From Manis javanica (lineage: Eukaryota > Chordata > Mammalia > Pholidota > Manidae), in the NCBI RefSeq assembly GCF_040802235.1, contig NC_133157.1, forward strand, positions 36,980,501 to 37,044,500: DNA of 64,000 bases, in the 5' to 3' direction. Both the position numbers and the translations under genes were made by a program. Below, piece by piece: positions 14,601 to 24,700 of the stretch (position 1 is the stretch's first letter; every line of letters begins with the position of its first letter). The notes beneath the pieces were generated by a model, which saw nothing but the letters and a program-made list of their open reading frames with translations, made no database searches and was not told the origin of the DNA.

Positions 14601-17600
14601 ACATTACATAATGACAAAGGGGTCAATCCAACAAGAAGATATAACCATTATAAATATCTATGCACCCAACACAGGAGCACCTACGTATGTGAGACAAATA
14701 CTAACAGAATTAAAAGGGGAAATAGAATGCAATGCATTCATTCTAGGAGACTTCAATACTCCACCACTCCAAAGGACAGATCAACCAGACAGAAAATAAG
14801 TAAGGACACAGAGGCACTAAACAACACACTAGAACACATGGGACTACATCAAACTAAAAAGTTTCTGTATGGCAAAGGACATAGGGATATCAACGATTTT
14901 TCTGGTTCCTTCTTAGCTGATTACATCTAACCTCTGCAAACCTGTAGAGGGTCTCATTACCAGGACAGCCAGTCCACAGAGGTAAGCACCAAAGATACTT
15001 TTTGGCTTCTGCTCAAACACTAGGACATAGTCACCTACAACAAACTAAGGACCCTTCAGTCTAGTCTGATGAAACCAATATTGAAGATTCCCAGTTTTAT
15101 AGACAAACAAAAATAAAAAGCACACTAATAACCTGGGCAGTTTCATACACAGGCCATAGCCACACATGGCTACTCATATAGTTAAAATTAAATAAAATGA
15201 AAATTCCTTTAATTCCTTAGCCACACTAGCCACATTTCAAGTGCTCCATAGCCATGCATGGCTAAGAGCCACTGTACTGGATAACACATACACAGAACAT
15301 CTCTATCATAGGAAAGAGTTTTATTTTTTGCTATAAAGCAAAAAGTACTATATAATAGATGCTATATAGACAGTGCTGTAACAGATGTTGCTGAACATGG
15401 AGGGGAGAAAAACCTAGCTAACTGTATACATATATGAAATTTGTAATTAAATCAAGAATGCTTATAAGATGGTATGAAAACCTGAAGGAATGGAAGACCA
15501 TTTCCCCTTTGGTTAAACCTGCTGAGAGAAAGAGATTATGCTTATAACTTACATCCGCTTTTGCTTTAGAACCCGCAAGGCTTTCTGCTTGACCATATTC
15601 TGGAGAGAAAAACAGATTTTAATGACAAGACATAGGAAACATATCTATGAATCTCAAAGAAGAAATCTCCCATATCATCAGACATACATATTTACCTTTT
15701 CTCTTCTTCAAAGTAGTAGACATAGTGGCTCCTGGATTGCTCTTTATCTCCCAAGCACAGTCTTTAAGCCTCAGCTCTTTGCACCTCTGTCTTTGCATCC
15801 CATGTCTCAGTGTACTGGATTACATCATCTTTTCCTAGTGCATATATTATCCCCACCCTTCATCCACCAGTGCCTGTTTTGTAAATCATCGCCTTAGGGA
15901 AATTCCAAACTTGGACACCCTACTATCCACTTAAACTCAACATGCCCAAACTTCTCAACCTGCTCTAGTCTTGGAAACTACTAACAATGCCCCCACCAAT
16001 CTCTCACTTCTCTACATTCAAAACGTTTACATCAACCTTATCTTTCCTCTTGGTGTTTCTTCATGCACAGTCATCTCATTATTGATTTTCAGAACTCACT
16101 TTCAAACTGATTCCTTTCATGTCATTCTCATGACTACCATCATGGTTTAGGCTTTCGTCTCCTCAAATATCTACATGAACTTTCCTGACTAATTGCACTT
16201 CATTCCATGCCATCCAACTAAGATGGCTGAGAGAGAAGCCTCATCACTTCAATTTCTACAGTGTTCCATAAATCATTACATTTGTCTCCTCCAGCGAAGA
16301 AGGAAAAGCAAATATTACTTCATAAAGGATAGTAATACCTAACATTAACTGAAGGTTTCTATGTACTAGGCATACTGCTATGTAGGTCACATGAATTACC
16401 TCATTTACCTCACACTATAAAGTAGATATTATCCCCATTTTACAGATAGGAAAACTGAGGTTCGATGATACCAAGAACTTGTCCTCATTCAAATGGTTAA
16501 TGAAGCTGCACAGCTGGGAAAAAAGAACGTAGTTCCATATCTACAGTCCATGTGTTTTAATACAGTATGCTGTGTTTCTACCTAACAGAATAAGAAATCA
16601 AGAAATTAAGTGATTTTTATCAAGATCTAGTAGTTCTAGTTATCAACAGCTAGTAGGTAGTGATGTGTTATTGATGGAATACTGGTCTCCTGATACCTAG
16701 TTTGTACTTTTACCCAGCACGCCACTCCTTAACCAGTCTATTATATGTACCTAACCTAACCAGCCTAGCAGCTCACTATTCTTGAGCAAGGCCCAGTTCT
16801 TCCTGTCCAGATTGCTACCTTCTCAGTAGAATTTGCTAATTTCCACATGCATATTTCTGGGCATGTGATCAGTATATTCTCTCCACCAAATCACACCCCA
16901 GCCTTCCTCTCATTCCTGGCAACAAACTCTCCTCCTGAAGAATATACCCTCACATGTTTTCTCCCTACCAGACTGTATCTCTTCTGTATCTCTCACCAGC
17001 CCCTACTATAGGCTCTACATCCACAGATCTCCAGTTAGGCTGTCACAGTACCTTCTGTAGCTGCTGCCTACCTTACCTTTGCAGGACCCTCTCTCATCTT
17101 CTTGATCTGATCCTTATACTTCACAAGCTCAGCATCCAGTCGAGAAATCTTCTTGTCAATAGATTCTGCTCTGCTGTCCACCTTGTCGGAAAAAAATAGA
17201 AAACAAAGGCAGTGGTAATTATTGCAATACACTTATATGAAAAGGGACAGGAGAGTAAAGACTATAGAGAAAGAAAAGAAAAAGAAGAGCATATGATGAA
17301 GGGTGGAAAACAGTGGTTCCCAACAGGGCAGTTGATTCCCAGTCACAACACTGGGGGCTTTTATAAACTGTTCCCCAACCCACCCCTCCGAGATTCTGAT
17401 ATTCCAGGGTTCCCTTCAAGTATGTTTGGGCTAATGCTGTTCACTTGCAGGGTGGTGCCTTAATGGAGAGGTTGGAGCTCTGAATTTTGTGTTACTGAGA
17501 TCGAGAATTCGGGTACAGATATGATGGAGTGTATCAAGCTGAGGTTTCCTGATGTAGGAGAGGGATGAGGGATGAAGGAGAAATAAGGGGTCGGGCTGGA

Positions 17601-17966
17601 CGAGGTGGGAAGGGTGTACAGGCCTTGGGGTAAAGGAATAAGAGCGAGTGGACGCGGCAGTGCACATCAGAAGGGGTTACGTGCAAGTAGGGACTGACAA
17701 TGAAGGGTTAGGGGGTCCCTGGTTTATGCCGTCAATAGTGATTTGGGTAACAGGAATGAAGGAGGGGTGGAGATGGTCGAGAAGTAATGGATCCCAGACG
17801 GAGAATGGGGTGGAGGAGTAGGAGCTGGGAGCCAGGGATTGACGGAGTCGGAAGTGTCAGAGATCCTGGGCTCAGTTATGCATGGTCAAGTGCCCACCGT
17901 GCCAATGCAGTCAGTGAGGCTAGGCGGCGGAGCCTTAGGTTTCGCTTTCCCGAAGAATCGGTTCAT
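3215..17966 (-). CDS. CHMP5: CHMP5, ESCRT-III subunit (8 coding exons)
   Basis: Charged multivesicular body protein 5 is a Snf7-family ESCRT-III component that acts on endosomes in multivesicular body sorting and binds LIP5/VTA1 through its C-terminal part. Coding exons on the minus strand, in gene order, are 17898-17966, 17077-17181, 15553-15599, 10184-10277, 9987-10058, 6787-6895, 5201-5313 and 3215-3265. They join in phase to 219 codons, the usual mammalian length, starting [11 protein letters not shown] and ending FGLPQIPAS. The N-terminal basic helix is in exons 1-2, the central coiled-coil helices in exons 2-5, and the acidic LIP5-binding tail ([20 protein letters not shown]) in exons 6-7. 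All acceptors are AG and all donors GT, except intron 7, where the coding sequence stops at a GC donor. The ATG is the only sensible start and sits in the CpG island shared with BAG1. Against the human protein recalled from memory, only a few conservative changes are seen. I see no break. Identification is very secure. Confidence 0.97.
4030..4180 (+). mobile_element. L1 3' fragment, 151 bp (CHMP5 intron 7)
   Basis: 3'UTR tail ending TTAATTATACC plus A-run. Duplication AAATTCACAGCTATA at 4015-4029 and 4181-4195. It lies in the intron that uses the GC donor. Confidence 0.95.
4540..4720 (-). repeat. MIR SINE
   Basis: Reverse MIR (GCATTTTATAGATGCAAGGA, then GGGCTGAGACTTGAACCCAG). CHMP5 intron 7. 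Confidence 0.7.
5199..5201 (-). other. CHMP5: GC splice donor of CHMP5 intron 7
   Basis: On the minus strand exon 7 ends AATAAG and is followed by GCGAGAGC, with no GT at the codon-exact boundary. The next exon starts after CACAG at 3265 with the conserved GATGGAGT. GC-AG introns are a known minority class spliced by the major spliceosome. Reading through instead would add [12 protein letters not shown] and stop. Confidence 0.7.
5940..6450 (+). repeat. L2 LINE fragment
   Basis: Pyrimidine-rich L2 3' region ending in the typical 'cacagtgcctggcatatagcag' type tail. CHMP5 intron 6. Confidence 0.65.
7740..7925 (+). repeat. MIR SINE
   Basis: Forward MIR (TAATTTCCTCATCTGTAAAA). CHMP5 intron 5. 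Confidence 0.75.
8613..8688 (+). repeat. (CA)n microsatellite
   Basis: About 31 uninterrupted CA units, one TAAA interruption, then five more CA units. In CHMP5 intron 5. The long pure run should be highly length-polymorphic. Confidence 0.98.
9765..9905 (-). repeat. MIR SINE
   Basis: Reverse MIR (CTCATTTATTTCATCCTCCT, then GTAAGTGGTAGGACCGAGAT). CHMP5 intron 5, just after exon 5. Confidence 0.7.
10405..11210 (+). mobile_element. A-tailed, L1-mobilised ERV 3'-end copy (long)
   Basis: Related to the 3' end of the class II ERV at 60-61 kb. It has a post-env-like tract, a degenerate purine tract, then U3 and R from TGTGGGATC (10838) to a poly(A) site 18 bases past AATAAA (11137-11142). An A-rich tail made of AAAT units follows (about 11161-11210). 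There is no U5. The copy is flanked by an exact 17-base duplication, AAAATATTAAATGCCCA (10388-10404 and 11211-11227). End at the poly(A) site, A tail and long target duplication are L1 hallmarks, so this is a reverse-transcribed polyadenylated transcript and not a solo LTR. It lies in CHMP5 intron 3. Confidence 0.85.
10959..11015 (+). repeat. three tandem 19-base units inside the ERV-derived copy
   Basis: Three units of the form GTTCACCATGTAAGAATTT, each 19 bases, with 1-3 differences. The copy at 40188-40584 carries the same triplet, while the LTR of the provirus at 60 kb has a single unit (GTTCACCATAAGGATTT). The two A-tailed copies therefore come from a shared source different from this provirus. 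Confidence 0.8.
13151..14016 (+). pseudogene. L1 ORF1 remnant
   Basis: The first frame (13151-13537) gives a coiled-coil-rich segment ([20 protein letters not shown]). The second frame (13642-14016) gives the RRM and C-terminal domain ([20 protein letters not shown], then ARREWHDVF and [12 protein letters not shown]). A frameshift separates them. ORF1p normally binds L1 RNA as a trimer; this copy cannot make the full protein. Confidence 0.8.
14297..14885 (+). pseudogene. L1 ORF2 remnant (endonuclease fused to C-terminal piece)
   Basis: The endonuclease N-terminal region is split over several frames ([36 protein letters not shown]). It jumps to the ORF2 C-terminal region at about 14842. Short shared sequence (ACATGG / AAATGGG) at the join suggests a microhomology deletion. 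Confidence 0.75.
15690..16230 (+). repeat. L2-like LINE fragment
   Basis: Diverged L2-like pyrimidine-rich sequence in CHMP5 intron 2. No coding potential. Confidence 0.4.
16340..16560 (-). repeat. MIR SINE
   Basis: Reverse MIR (TATCCCCATTTTACAGATAG). CHMP5 intron 2. Confidence 0.75.
17309..17465 (+). repeat. MER5A-like hAT fragment
   Basis: ACAGTGGTTCCCAACAGGGC, then GAGATTCTGATATTCCAGGG: a diverged MER5A (hAT-Charlie non-autonomous DNA transposon). CHMP5 intron 1. Confidence 0.55.
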
Positions 17967-18760
17967 CTTCGGTAGCCGCGAAGAACACCCGAACACTGGA
18001 AGAGAAACGGAAGCCAAGTCACCTCCGCCTTCCCTTTGACTTCCGGCCCCTCATGCGCAAGCGCGATGTGCCTACAGGCACTTCCTGATCCTTTTTCCGG
18101 GTTTTCAGCTCGGCCTTCCGGGGAAGGCGAGCTCCAAGAGATTGGAGGCAGCTCACCGCGGGCGGTGGGGGGCGTGGCCTAAGGTGAGCAAGGCGTGGCC
18201 TCGGCGGAGTGGGTGGCGCGTAGTGGTGGCTTTGGCGGAATATAGCGCGGCAGGAGGCGGGCTGGCTCGGAGGGGCGGGGCCGGTAGGCAGGGGAGGGCC
18301 GGGGGTGGGCAGGGGAAGTAGAGGCACAGGGTGGGTGAGGCCCTGCTCTCAGATCCCGCCGCTGCGCGGTCAGCAAGGGCGCGTCTGGCGGAGGGCGGTG
18401 GCGCACGCAGAACGCTAGGCGACCCGGAGCGGCTGGGCCCTGGGCGGCGCGCCCCTCGGCTGTGCCAGTCAGTGCTCCCGGCCGAACGCGGTGCGCTTCC
18501 CTCTCGCGATCAGCAAATCGGAGTGTAGCCAGCAGACATGCCGGATCCACTAGAGGCGCCGCCGCCGGAGCTCGCCGGCCGCGGGTGAAGAAGAAAGTGC
18601 GGCCTCGCGTGGCCCGGAGCGGAGAGGCGGCCCCGAGTAAAGAAGTGGCACCGAGTGGAGAGGCGACCTGGAGCGAGGAAATGGCGGCAACGGGGCTCAG
18701 CGTGACGGTCACCCACAGTAAGCGCAGGCGGCCGGGGTGCTCCGTGCGGGGCTGAGAAAG
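17890..18760. promoter_or_regulatory. bidirectional CpG-island promoter of CHMP5 and BAG1
   Basis: A GC- and CpG-rich block lies between the CHMP5 ATG (17966, minus) and the BAG1 leader (CTG at 18385, plus). No TATA box is seen. Motifs visible by eye are an ETS-type site (ACTTCCGG-like, 18038-18046), an NRF1-like TGCGCAAGCGC (18054-18064), an Sp1 GC box GGGGCGGGGC (18272-18281), and GGCGTGGCC boxes at about 18172 and 18191. ETS, NRF1 and Sp1 sites are typical of divergent housekeeping promoters. The head-to-head arrangement matches the human locus, so shared regulation of the two genes is likely. The exact start sites cannot be read from sequence. Confidence 0.85.
18339..18680 (+). other. BAG1: BAG1 long-isoform leader with a frame break
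   Basis: In human, BAG-1L starts at a CUG and BAG-1M at a downstream AUG (MKKK). Here a CTG at 18385 opens a frame with clear likeness to the human leader (LAEGGGARRTLGDPERLG, then ERGALPS), but this frame stops at 18526-18528. The later leader part (SVASRHAGSTRGAAAGARRPR) lies in the frame of the BAG1 body. A small indel at about 18497-18510 therefore separates the two halves. The BAG-1M start reads GTG in VKKKV. The acidic TRSEE-type repeats before the ubiquitin-like domain are fewer than in human. The body frame is open from 18339 but contains no CTG or ATG before 18681; GTG at 18462 is one candidate near-cognate start. A sequencing error in GC-rich DNA is the main alternative. Confidence 0.7.
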
Positions 18761-21700
18761 TCCTGCGGGGTCTGTGGGTTTGGCTGCGTGTCCTGCAGAA
18801 GCGTGTGTCCTTGTGTTTGTCCTGGTGTTCGGAAGTGTGGGTTCTTGTTTATGTCGATGGGAACCACTGTTGTGCAGGTCTTGTGTCAGCACACTTTCCC
18901 GTGTGGCCGGGGTATTTTGTCTCAGACCTGATTTGATCCTTGGTGTCCGTGCTGTACATCGTGGTCCTGGTTGTATGTTAGTGCGTGCCTGCGGGGTTAT
19001 TGTGGGTCTTTGCATTAGGCTTGTATTGGCCATGTTGTGTATGAATGCTGTGTGTATGGACATCTACTTGTGTGCTGAGTCTGAGCTCATGTCCCCTGTT
19101 TGAACGGGCTGTGGTCCAAGTATACGCTCAGGGCACCCTCTGGGTCTGCCTACTGTTGGGGTTGACTCAGAACTAAACCAAAGAGTTGAGTCCATGCAAC
19201 TAAGGGAGACCCCAGGACCTCAGAATCTGATCACCAGGATTCTAGATCCTGCAGTTTTTAGTGACCTTGGGATGTCTCTAGGCATCTGGTTTCTTTGTGA
19301 AGAAGACATGGTAACACCTGCCCTGCTGACTTCAAGTAGGTGTTGAGCAGGCTCAGGGCTTGCCTTGGCTCAAGGCACTGGACACAGGTTACCTTCTTGC
19401 TGTCCACAGACCTGGAAAAGAATTGGCACCTCTGCTCCAAAATAATTTTCTGTTGTTTGAGTTTATTGACTCATTTGTCTGTTTATTGAGCACCAACCAT
19501 ATATGTGTCCAGGGGTGCCCAGTGTGAGGGACTTGAACGAAAAACAGTCCCTTGCTCATTACAGCAAAGGAGACAAGACCAGTATAGTACAGAACAGGGC
19601 ACTCAGGCCATAGGATGCAGACAGCTTGTGATGAAAAGCATGGAATCAGACAGATTCAAGGTCAAGTTCTGACTCCACAGCTGGGCAGGACTTAATGGGC
19701 TTGAACTCACAGCTTGCTCTTCTATGAAACAGCAAGTAATAGGTAGTACCTACTTAATGGAGTTGTTCTGAAAATAAAATAAGATAATGCATGAAATGGG
19801 CCTAGTAAGACTTTATGCATGTTAAGAGCCTAAAATGTTGGCTCATATCACTAATATTGTTAGTTACTGTAATAGAGGAAACAAAAATCCTTGAGCAGGT
19901 CACCAGAGGAAAGCTAGGCAGATAGGGGGATAGGCTCTTTGGAGTAGGTGGCCTATGATTTGGATATTGAATGTGGAGTGAATAAATACAATAAAGTGTC
20001 AACCTATATTGGTTTGTGTGAAAGAGTTTTCTTCATTGAATGCTTTTCTCTCTACCCAGGCAATGAGAAACATGACCTTCATGTTACCCCACAACAGGGT
20101 GGTAGTGAACCAATTGTCCAAGATCTGGCCCAGGTTGTTGAAGAGGCCATAGGGGTCCCACTGCCTTTTCAGAAACTCATATTTAAGGGTAGGCATTTCT
20201 TTTCCATCTTTGAGCCTATATGGCTAAAGAGCCTATTTAAAACTGCTTAACCTTACCTAATGGTAACACTCAGTTTTCAAACTTGGACAATTCTTATTTG
20301 CTTGTTTATTCATTAATTCCTTCAACAAATATTTATTGAGGACCTGCTGTATACTGGACACTTTTAAATATTTAGACAGGTATTAGAGTTGAAGTCGCAT
20401 GAGGGTAGCAGAAGTCTTTCCGTCTTTGATGAAGCACATGGGCAATCTTCCCAGCTAAGTTAGACTCTCTTCTTACATTTTCATATGGCACTCTGTACCA
20501 CTTTTGTGTAACATGTATTGAAATTCACTATCAAGTAATTGTTTTCACAGTTGCTGAACATCTTATTTCTCTGTATAATAATAAACTCTTTGAGGACAGA
20601 GATACTACTGTGTGTCCAATGCTCAGCATAGTGCTGATCTAGAGAAGTGTTGAACGAACTTACCAGGGGCCTGGATGTGGCAGGCCCAGTGGATGATGCT
20701 GATTTCTGTCAGGACCCACCCCGATCCTCTGCCTTCCCATTCCCAAGGGAACCCATTATTTTGCTATCTGATGGGCCAGATTTATCCCATGTGGTGCCAA
20801 TCATAAAGAATTAGTGACAGGAAGTATGTTTACTTATTATTCATACTTTGTAGTGCAAGTCCTTTGTCTTTTCTTTTCAAAAATATTTCATCTTAGAATT
20901 ATAAAGGCAATAGAAACCTATGTTTCAAAATAGAGGAAAGCACAGAAAAAAAAATGTTTTTCTGGATAAAAGCTCTCATAACATTTCAGTATATTTCTCT
21001 CTGGCCTTTGTCCTGGTATCGCAAAGTGTGGGTTCTTGTTTGTGTTTCTTTGTTTTTCAGTTGACAAAATAGATCAAATTGATAATGCAGTTTTTATAAC
21101 ACTTTTTCTTACTACATTGGATCATCAATATTTATTGTGGCATTAAAGTTTCCTGAAAAAATGAGCTTTAATGTCTTCAGAGTCTTATATTGTACTGATG
21201 TATTATAGTTAATCCATGTCATTAATCCCCTATTCCTGAATTTTTGGCTCTTTCTAGTTTCTCACTATTATGAATTGGTTGCACTGAGAATTAGTGTATA
21301 ACAGTTTTGTGCAGGCACATGTTCAGCTATTTATTTAAGATAAAAATCGAAGTGAAATTACTGGGTCAAGGTACCTTTTACAAAGGTTATACCAATTTAT
21401 CATCTTCTTATTAGTGAACATACTTGTCTTCCTGTACTCTTGCTAAAATCTGTTTTCAGTGTTGTGGAAAACTTGGCTTAACTGTCTTCTTTTTCCAGGA
21501 AAATCTCTGAAGGAAATGGAGAAGCCATTGTCAGCACTTGGAATACAAAATGGATGCCGGGTCATGTTAATTGGGAAAAAGGTAAATTGATTTTTCCACC
21601 AGAATACCCCAGAATCAAGTGACTAAGTTCTTTTATACATATTTCTATTTAGAAGGCCAAATTGGGGGGCCTAGATCCTGCGTTGGTGAAATAGCTCCCT

Positions 21701-24700
21701 CTAAGCAAATGCAGTCTTCATTTGTTTGCTGGGGATACCGGTTTTGTTGTTCTTGTGCCCTTTGGCTCCTGGTGGTTACGGCTTTTGCTCTGGGAGTTAG
21801 GAGCAGTTGTGCTGCCTCAGTAACAGCTTTTGTGCTGATAGTGGAATCCCAGGTTAAAATGGTGCCTGAGACAAGCCTTACTCGGAGGGGATTTGCAAGA
21901 GAATATTTTGTTAAATTAAACATTACGATTTTAAAAATAAGTACTCTGTGCAAGTTTTAGGAGCCCCACTCCCTTTAAACACCTTCTTAACTAAAATCTT
22001 CCAAAGGGAAAACCCTCTTTGGCTGGAGAGAAAGTTTCAGATTAAAGAACTGAGGGAGAAAAGGAACTGGTTAGTGACAGGTGAAGACAGTAGCTCCTGG
22101 GATGATGAGAGAGGGCTATAGCCAGCCCTGTATTGTGACACAGTGGAATTATTGGTCCTGTGAAGTTCCCTGTTCCCTTACTTCAAATGAGGTGGTTGAT
22201 TCAGAGTAGGGAGAGGGTCAGAGATTAGCAAAGTGGAGGCAAAAAAAATCTAGTCCAGCCATGGAACTGCCCGGAGACTGACACTCCAGGGTTTTCCACA
22301 AAGAAGAAGGTAAACAGGGATAATGTAAAAGCAGGGAGCTGCTGGCCCTGGCTACCGATTTTTTAGGTAAAGGAAGAAAAAATATTCTAGATTTTTTGCC
22401 TCATGGGTCAGGAAGACTGGTACTGGGCAATGGGCAGAACCCAAGGGTGGAGTTTGAAGAAGCTATAGGGCCCCAAGTTGGAGCTGTCTTGGGGTGTGTT
22501 GGAGCCAAGTCTGATTCAAGTCTCCACCTCTTTTGGACTTCTGTGACCTTACGTTACTTTCCATTAAACCTCCGTTTCATCATCTAAAATACTATCTCCC
22601 TCACTGGGTTGTGGTAAAGCTTAAAAGAATAATACAGGTAAAGTGCTTAGGATAGTGCCTGACATAGAGGGAATGTGCAATACCAGTCCATCATTGTCTT
22701 CATCATCATATTAAATGGGAGAGCTCAGCTGGTGGCTGACAATTAGGAATTCCATTTAAAGGAAAAGTAGAATTCCACCTATCTCACCATTCTGGACTCC
22801 TCACAGGTGTTCACTGTAATTTGTTCACCCTCCAGGCTTCAGTCTGGGGTCTACTTATGATCAGCCCCATGCTGAGGTTGAGTTCTGGCACTTGGAATCA
22901 CTGTATTGTGTGAACTCAAGCTTTCAGGGCTGTCACCAGAATGTTTACCTAATACCATCTCTCTAGTCTGGCATCTTTGTAGATAGAAAACCTTAATGTA
23001 TAACCTTCTAGCTTGTTTTCCAAGAAGCAACAGATTTAAGACTATTTTTTCTAGGTGAGTGTTTTTGGCCTATTGTAGTCAGATATTTTTCATGACAGAA
23101 GCTACTGTTCTTCGTGATTATTGACTTCATTTTATTCATAAACATTTTAGAACAGTCCAGAGGAAGAGATCGAACTAAAGAAGTTGAAAGATTTGGAGAA
23201 GTCTGTGGAAAAGATAGCTGACCAACTCAAAGAGTTGAACGAAGAGCTTACTGGAATCCAGCAGGTAACTCTCTTCATGGACTTGGACTTTTTACCTTCT
23301 GTAAGAACTTTATGGAGATACACACGTGTGGTTACAAGGCCAGGCTCTGTAGTCAGACTCCCTGGGTTCACATCCTGGCTCCACCCTTTCTATTAGTATG
23401 GGCAAATTTGCCTTTGTCTCAAGTTTCTCATGTAAAAAGAGAATAATGATGGTACCTCCCTCTTAGGGTTGTTGTGAGGCTTAAATTTTGTAGTTTAAGC
23501 CTGACAACATACAAAGTGCTTATTATTAATAGTAAGTGTTATTGTCATTGTTATTTTCAAACCCTAGCCAGCATCCATTCATGATCCTAGGAGAATGCCT
23601 GCCAAGCTAGGAATGTATTGTCTGAAATAGAATAGGTTGCTTCTTTGAATCTAGTCTGTTGTAATGTATTAAGCAAGGCAAAGAACATTTTATTGATTCA
23701 TAGAAGGTTGAAGTTGAGCATTATCTTAGTGGGGTATCATCCTATTCAATTCCTATTTATATTCTGAATATGTATGAATTCTAATTCAATTCTAATTATG
23801 TTAGAGATGGGGTACTGAAACCAAGTAAAAATTAGGAACAGCCCTAAACCACATAATATTTCTTCCCCTCTGCCATTTTATAACATTAATGGATATATGT
23901 CTATGTTTTAATTACAAAAGTTATACATGCTGATTGTACATAACTTTAATATGTGGGCACTAATATGGAAAGTAAAAATTACTTATAAGGCCACAAGTCA
24001 AAGATAACCATTACTAAAGGCTAGAATATATTTTTCTATCTTACAGAAATTGTTATAATGTTATGTATGTCTTTAAATTGTTCTGTAACTGGATTAAAAA
24101 TTGAACATTGTCCTGTGTCATTAAAAATAATCATACTTTTTAAAACTTGCATATTTCATTCATATATGAATGTATCATGGTTACATTAAGAGATAAAAAT
24201 TTTCTATTGTTCATCACCTAACCTTATTTTACTGTTAATGCATAACACTTCTTTGAACATCCTTGGACATAAATCTTTTTTGGCCCTTTCTGATTTTTTT
24301 GGTAGAACACACTCTTTGAGTTGGCATTGTTGGCTAATGCTTAAAGCTTTTACTACATTTTGTCAAATCTGCTAAGCTTTGATAAACATCCTCAGAGATC
24401 CTTGTCCATTTGTCATCACCAACTAATGGGTTTTTAGGCCAAGCAATGTGAATAAACAGCAAGACAATTTAATAAAAATAATTCAAGTGCATGCTGGTGG
24501 GAATGTAAATTAGTTCAACCATTGTGGAAAGCAGTATGGAGGTTCCTCAAAATGTTCAAAATAGAAATATCATTTGACCCAGGAATTCCACCTCTAGGAA
24601 TTTACCCTAAGAATGCAGCACTCCAGTTTGAAAAAGACAGATGCACCCCTATGTTTATTGCTGCACTATTTACAATAGCCAAGATATGGGAGCAACCTAA

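Larger units (their letters stand above)
12190..14885 (+). mobile_element. L1 with 5'UTR, ORF1 and internally deleted ORF2
   Basis: 5'UTR from about 12190 (GAGGAGGATTAAAGATGGC). Then ORF1 from about 13151 to 14016: coiled coil first, then RRM and C-terminal domain; it is split between two frames, with the change near 13530. ORF2 follows with the endonuclease start ([20 protein letters not shown]). At about 14842 the endonuclease part is joined directly to the far ORF2 C-terminal segment ([13 protein letters not shown], the normal [10 protein letters not shown] region), so roughly 2.6 kb is missing. The element then stops with no 3'UTR or A tail. It is dead and lies in CHMP5 intron 3. Confidence 0.85.

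Noticed and set aside
18179-19063. 294-codon open frame on the minus strand
   Set aside because: It lies antisense in the CpG island over BAG1 exon 1. High GC makes stops rare. Its composition is Pro/Arg/Thr-rich low complexity with no domain.
21619-21960. 113-codon frame in BAG1 intron 3
   Set aside because: No homology that I recognise, and it is not in phase with BAG1 exons. The antisense strand is open over the same stretch, so it looks like chance.
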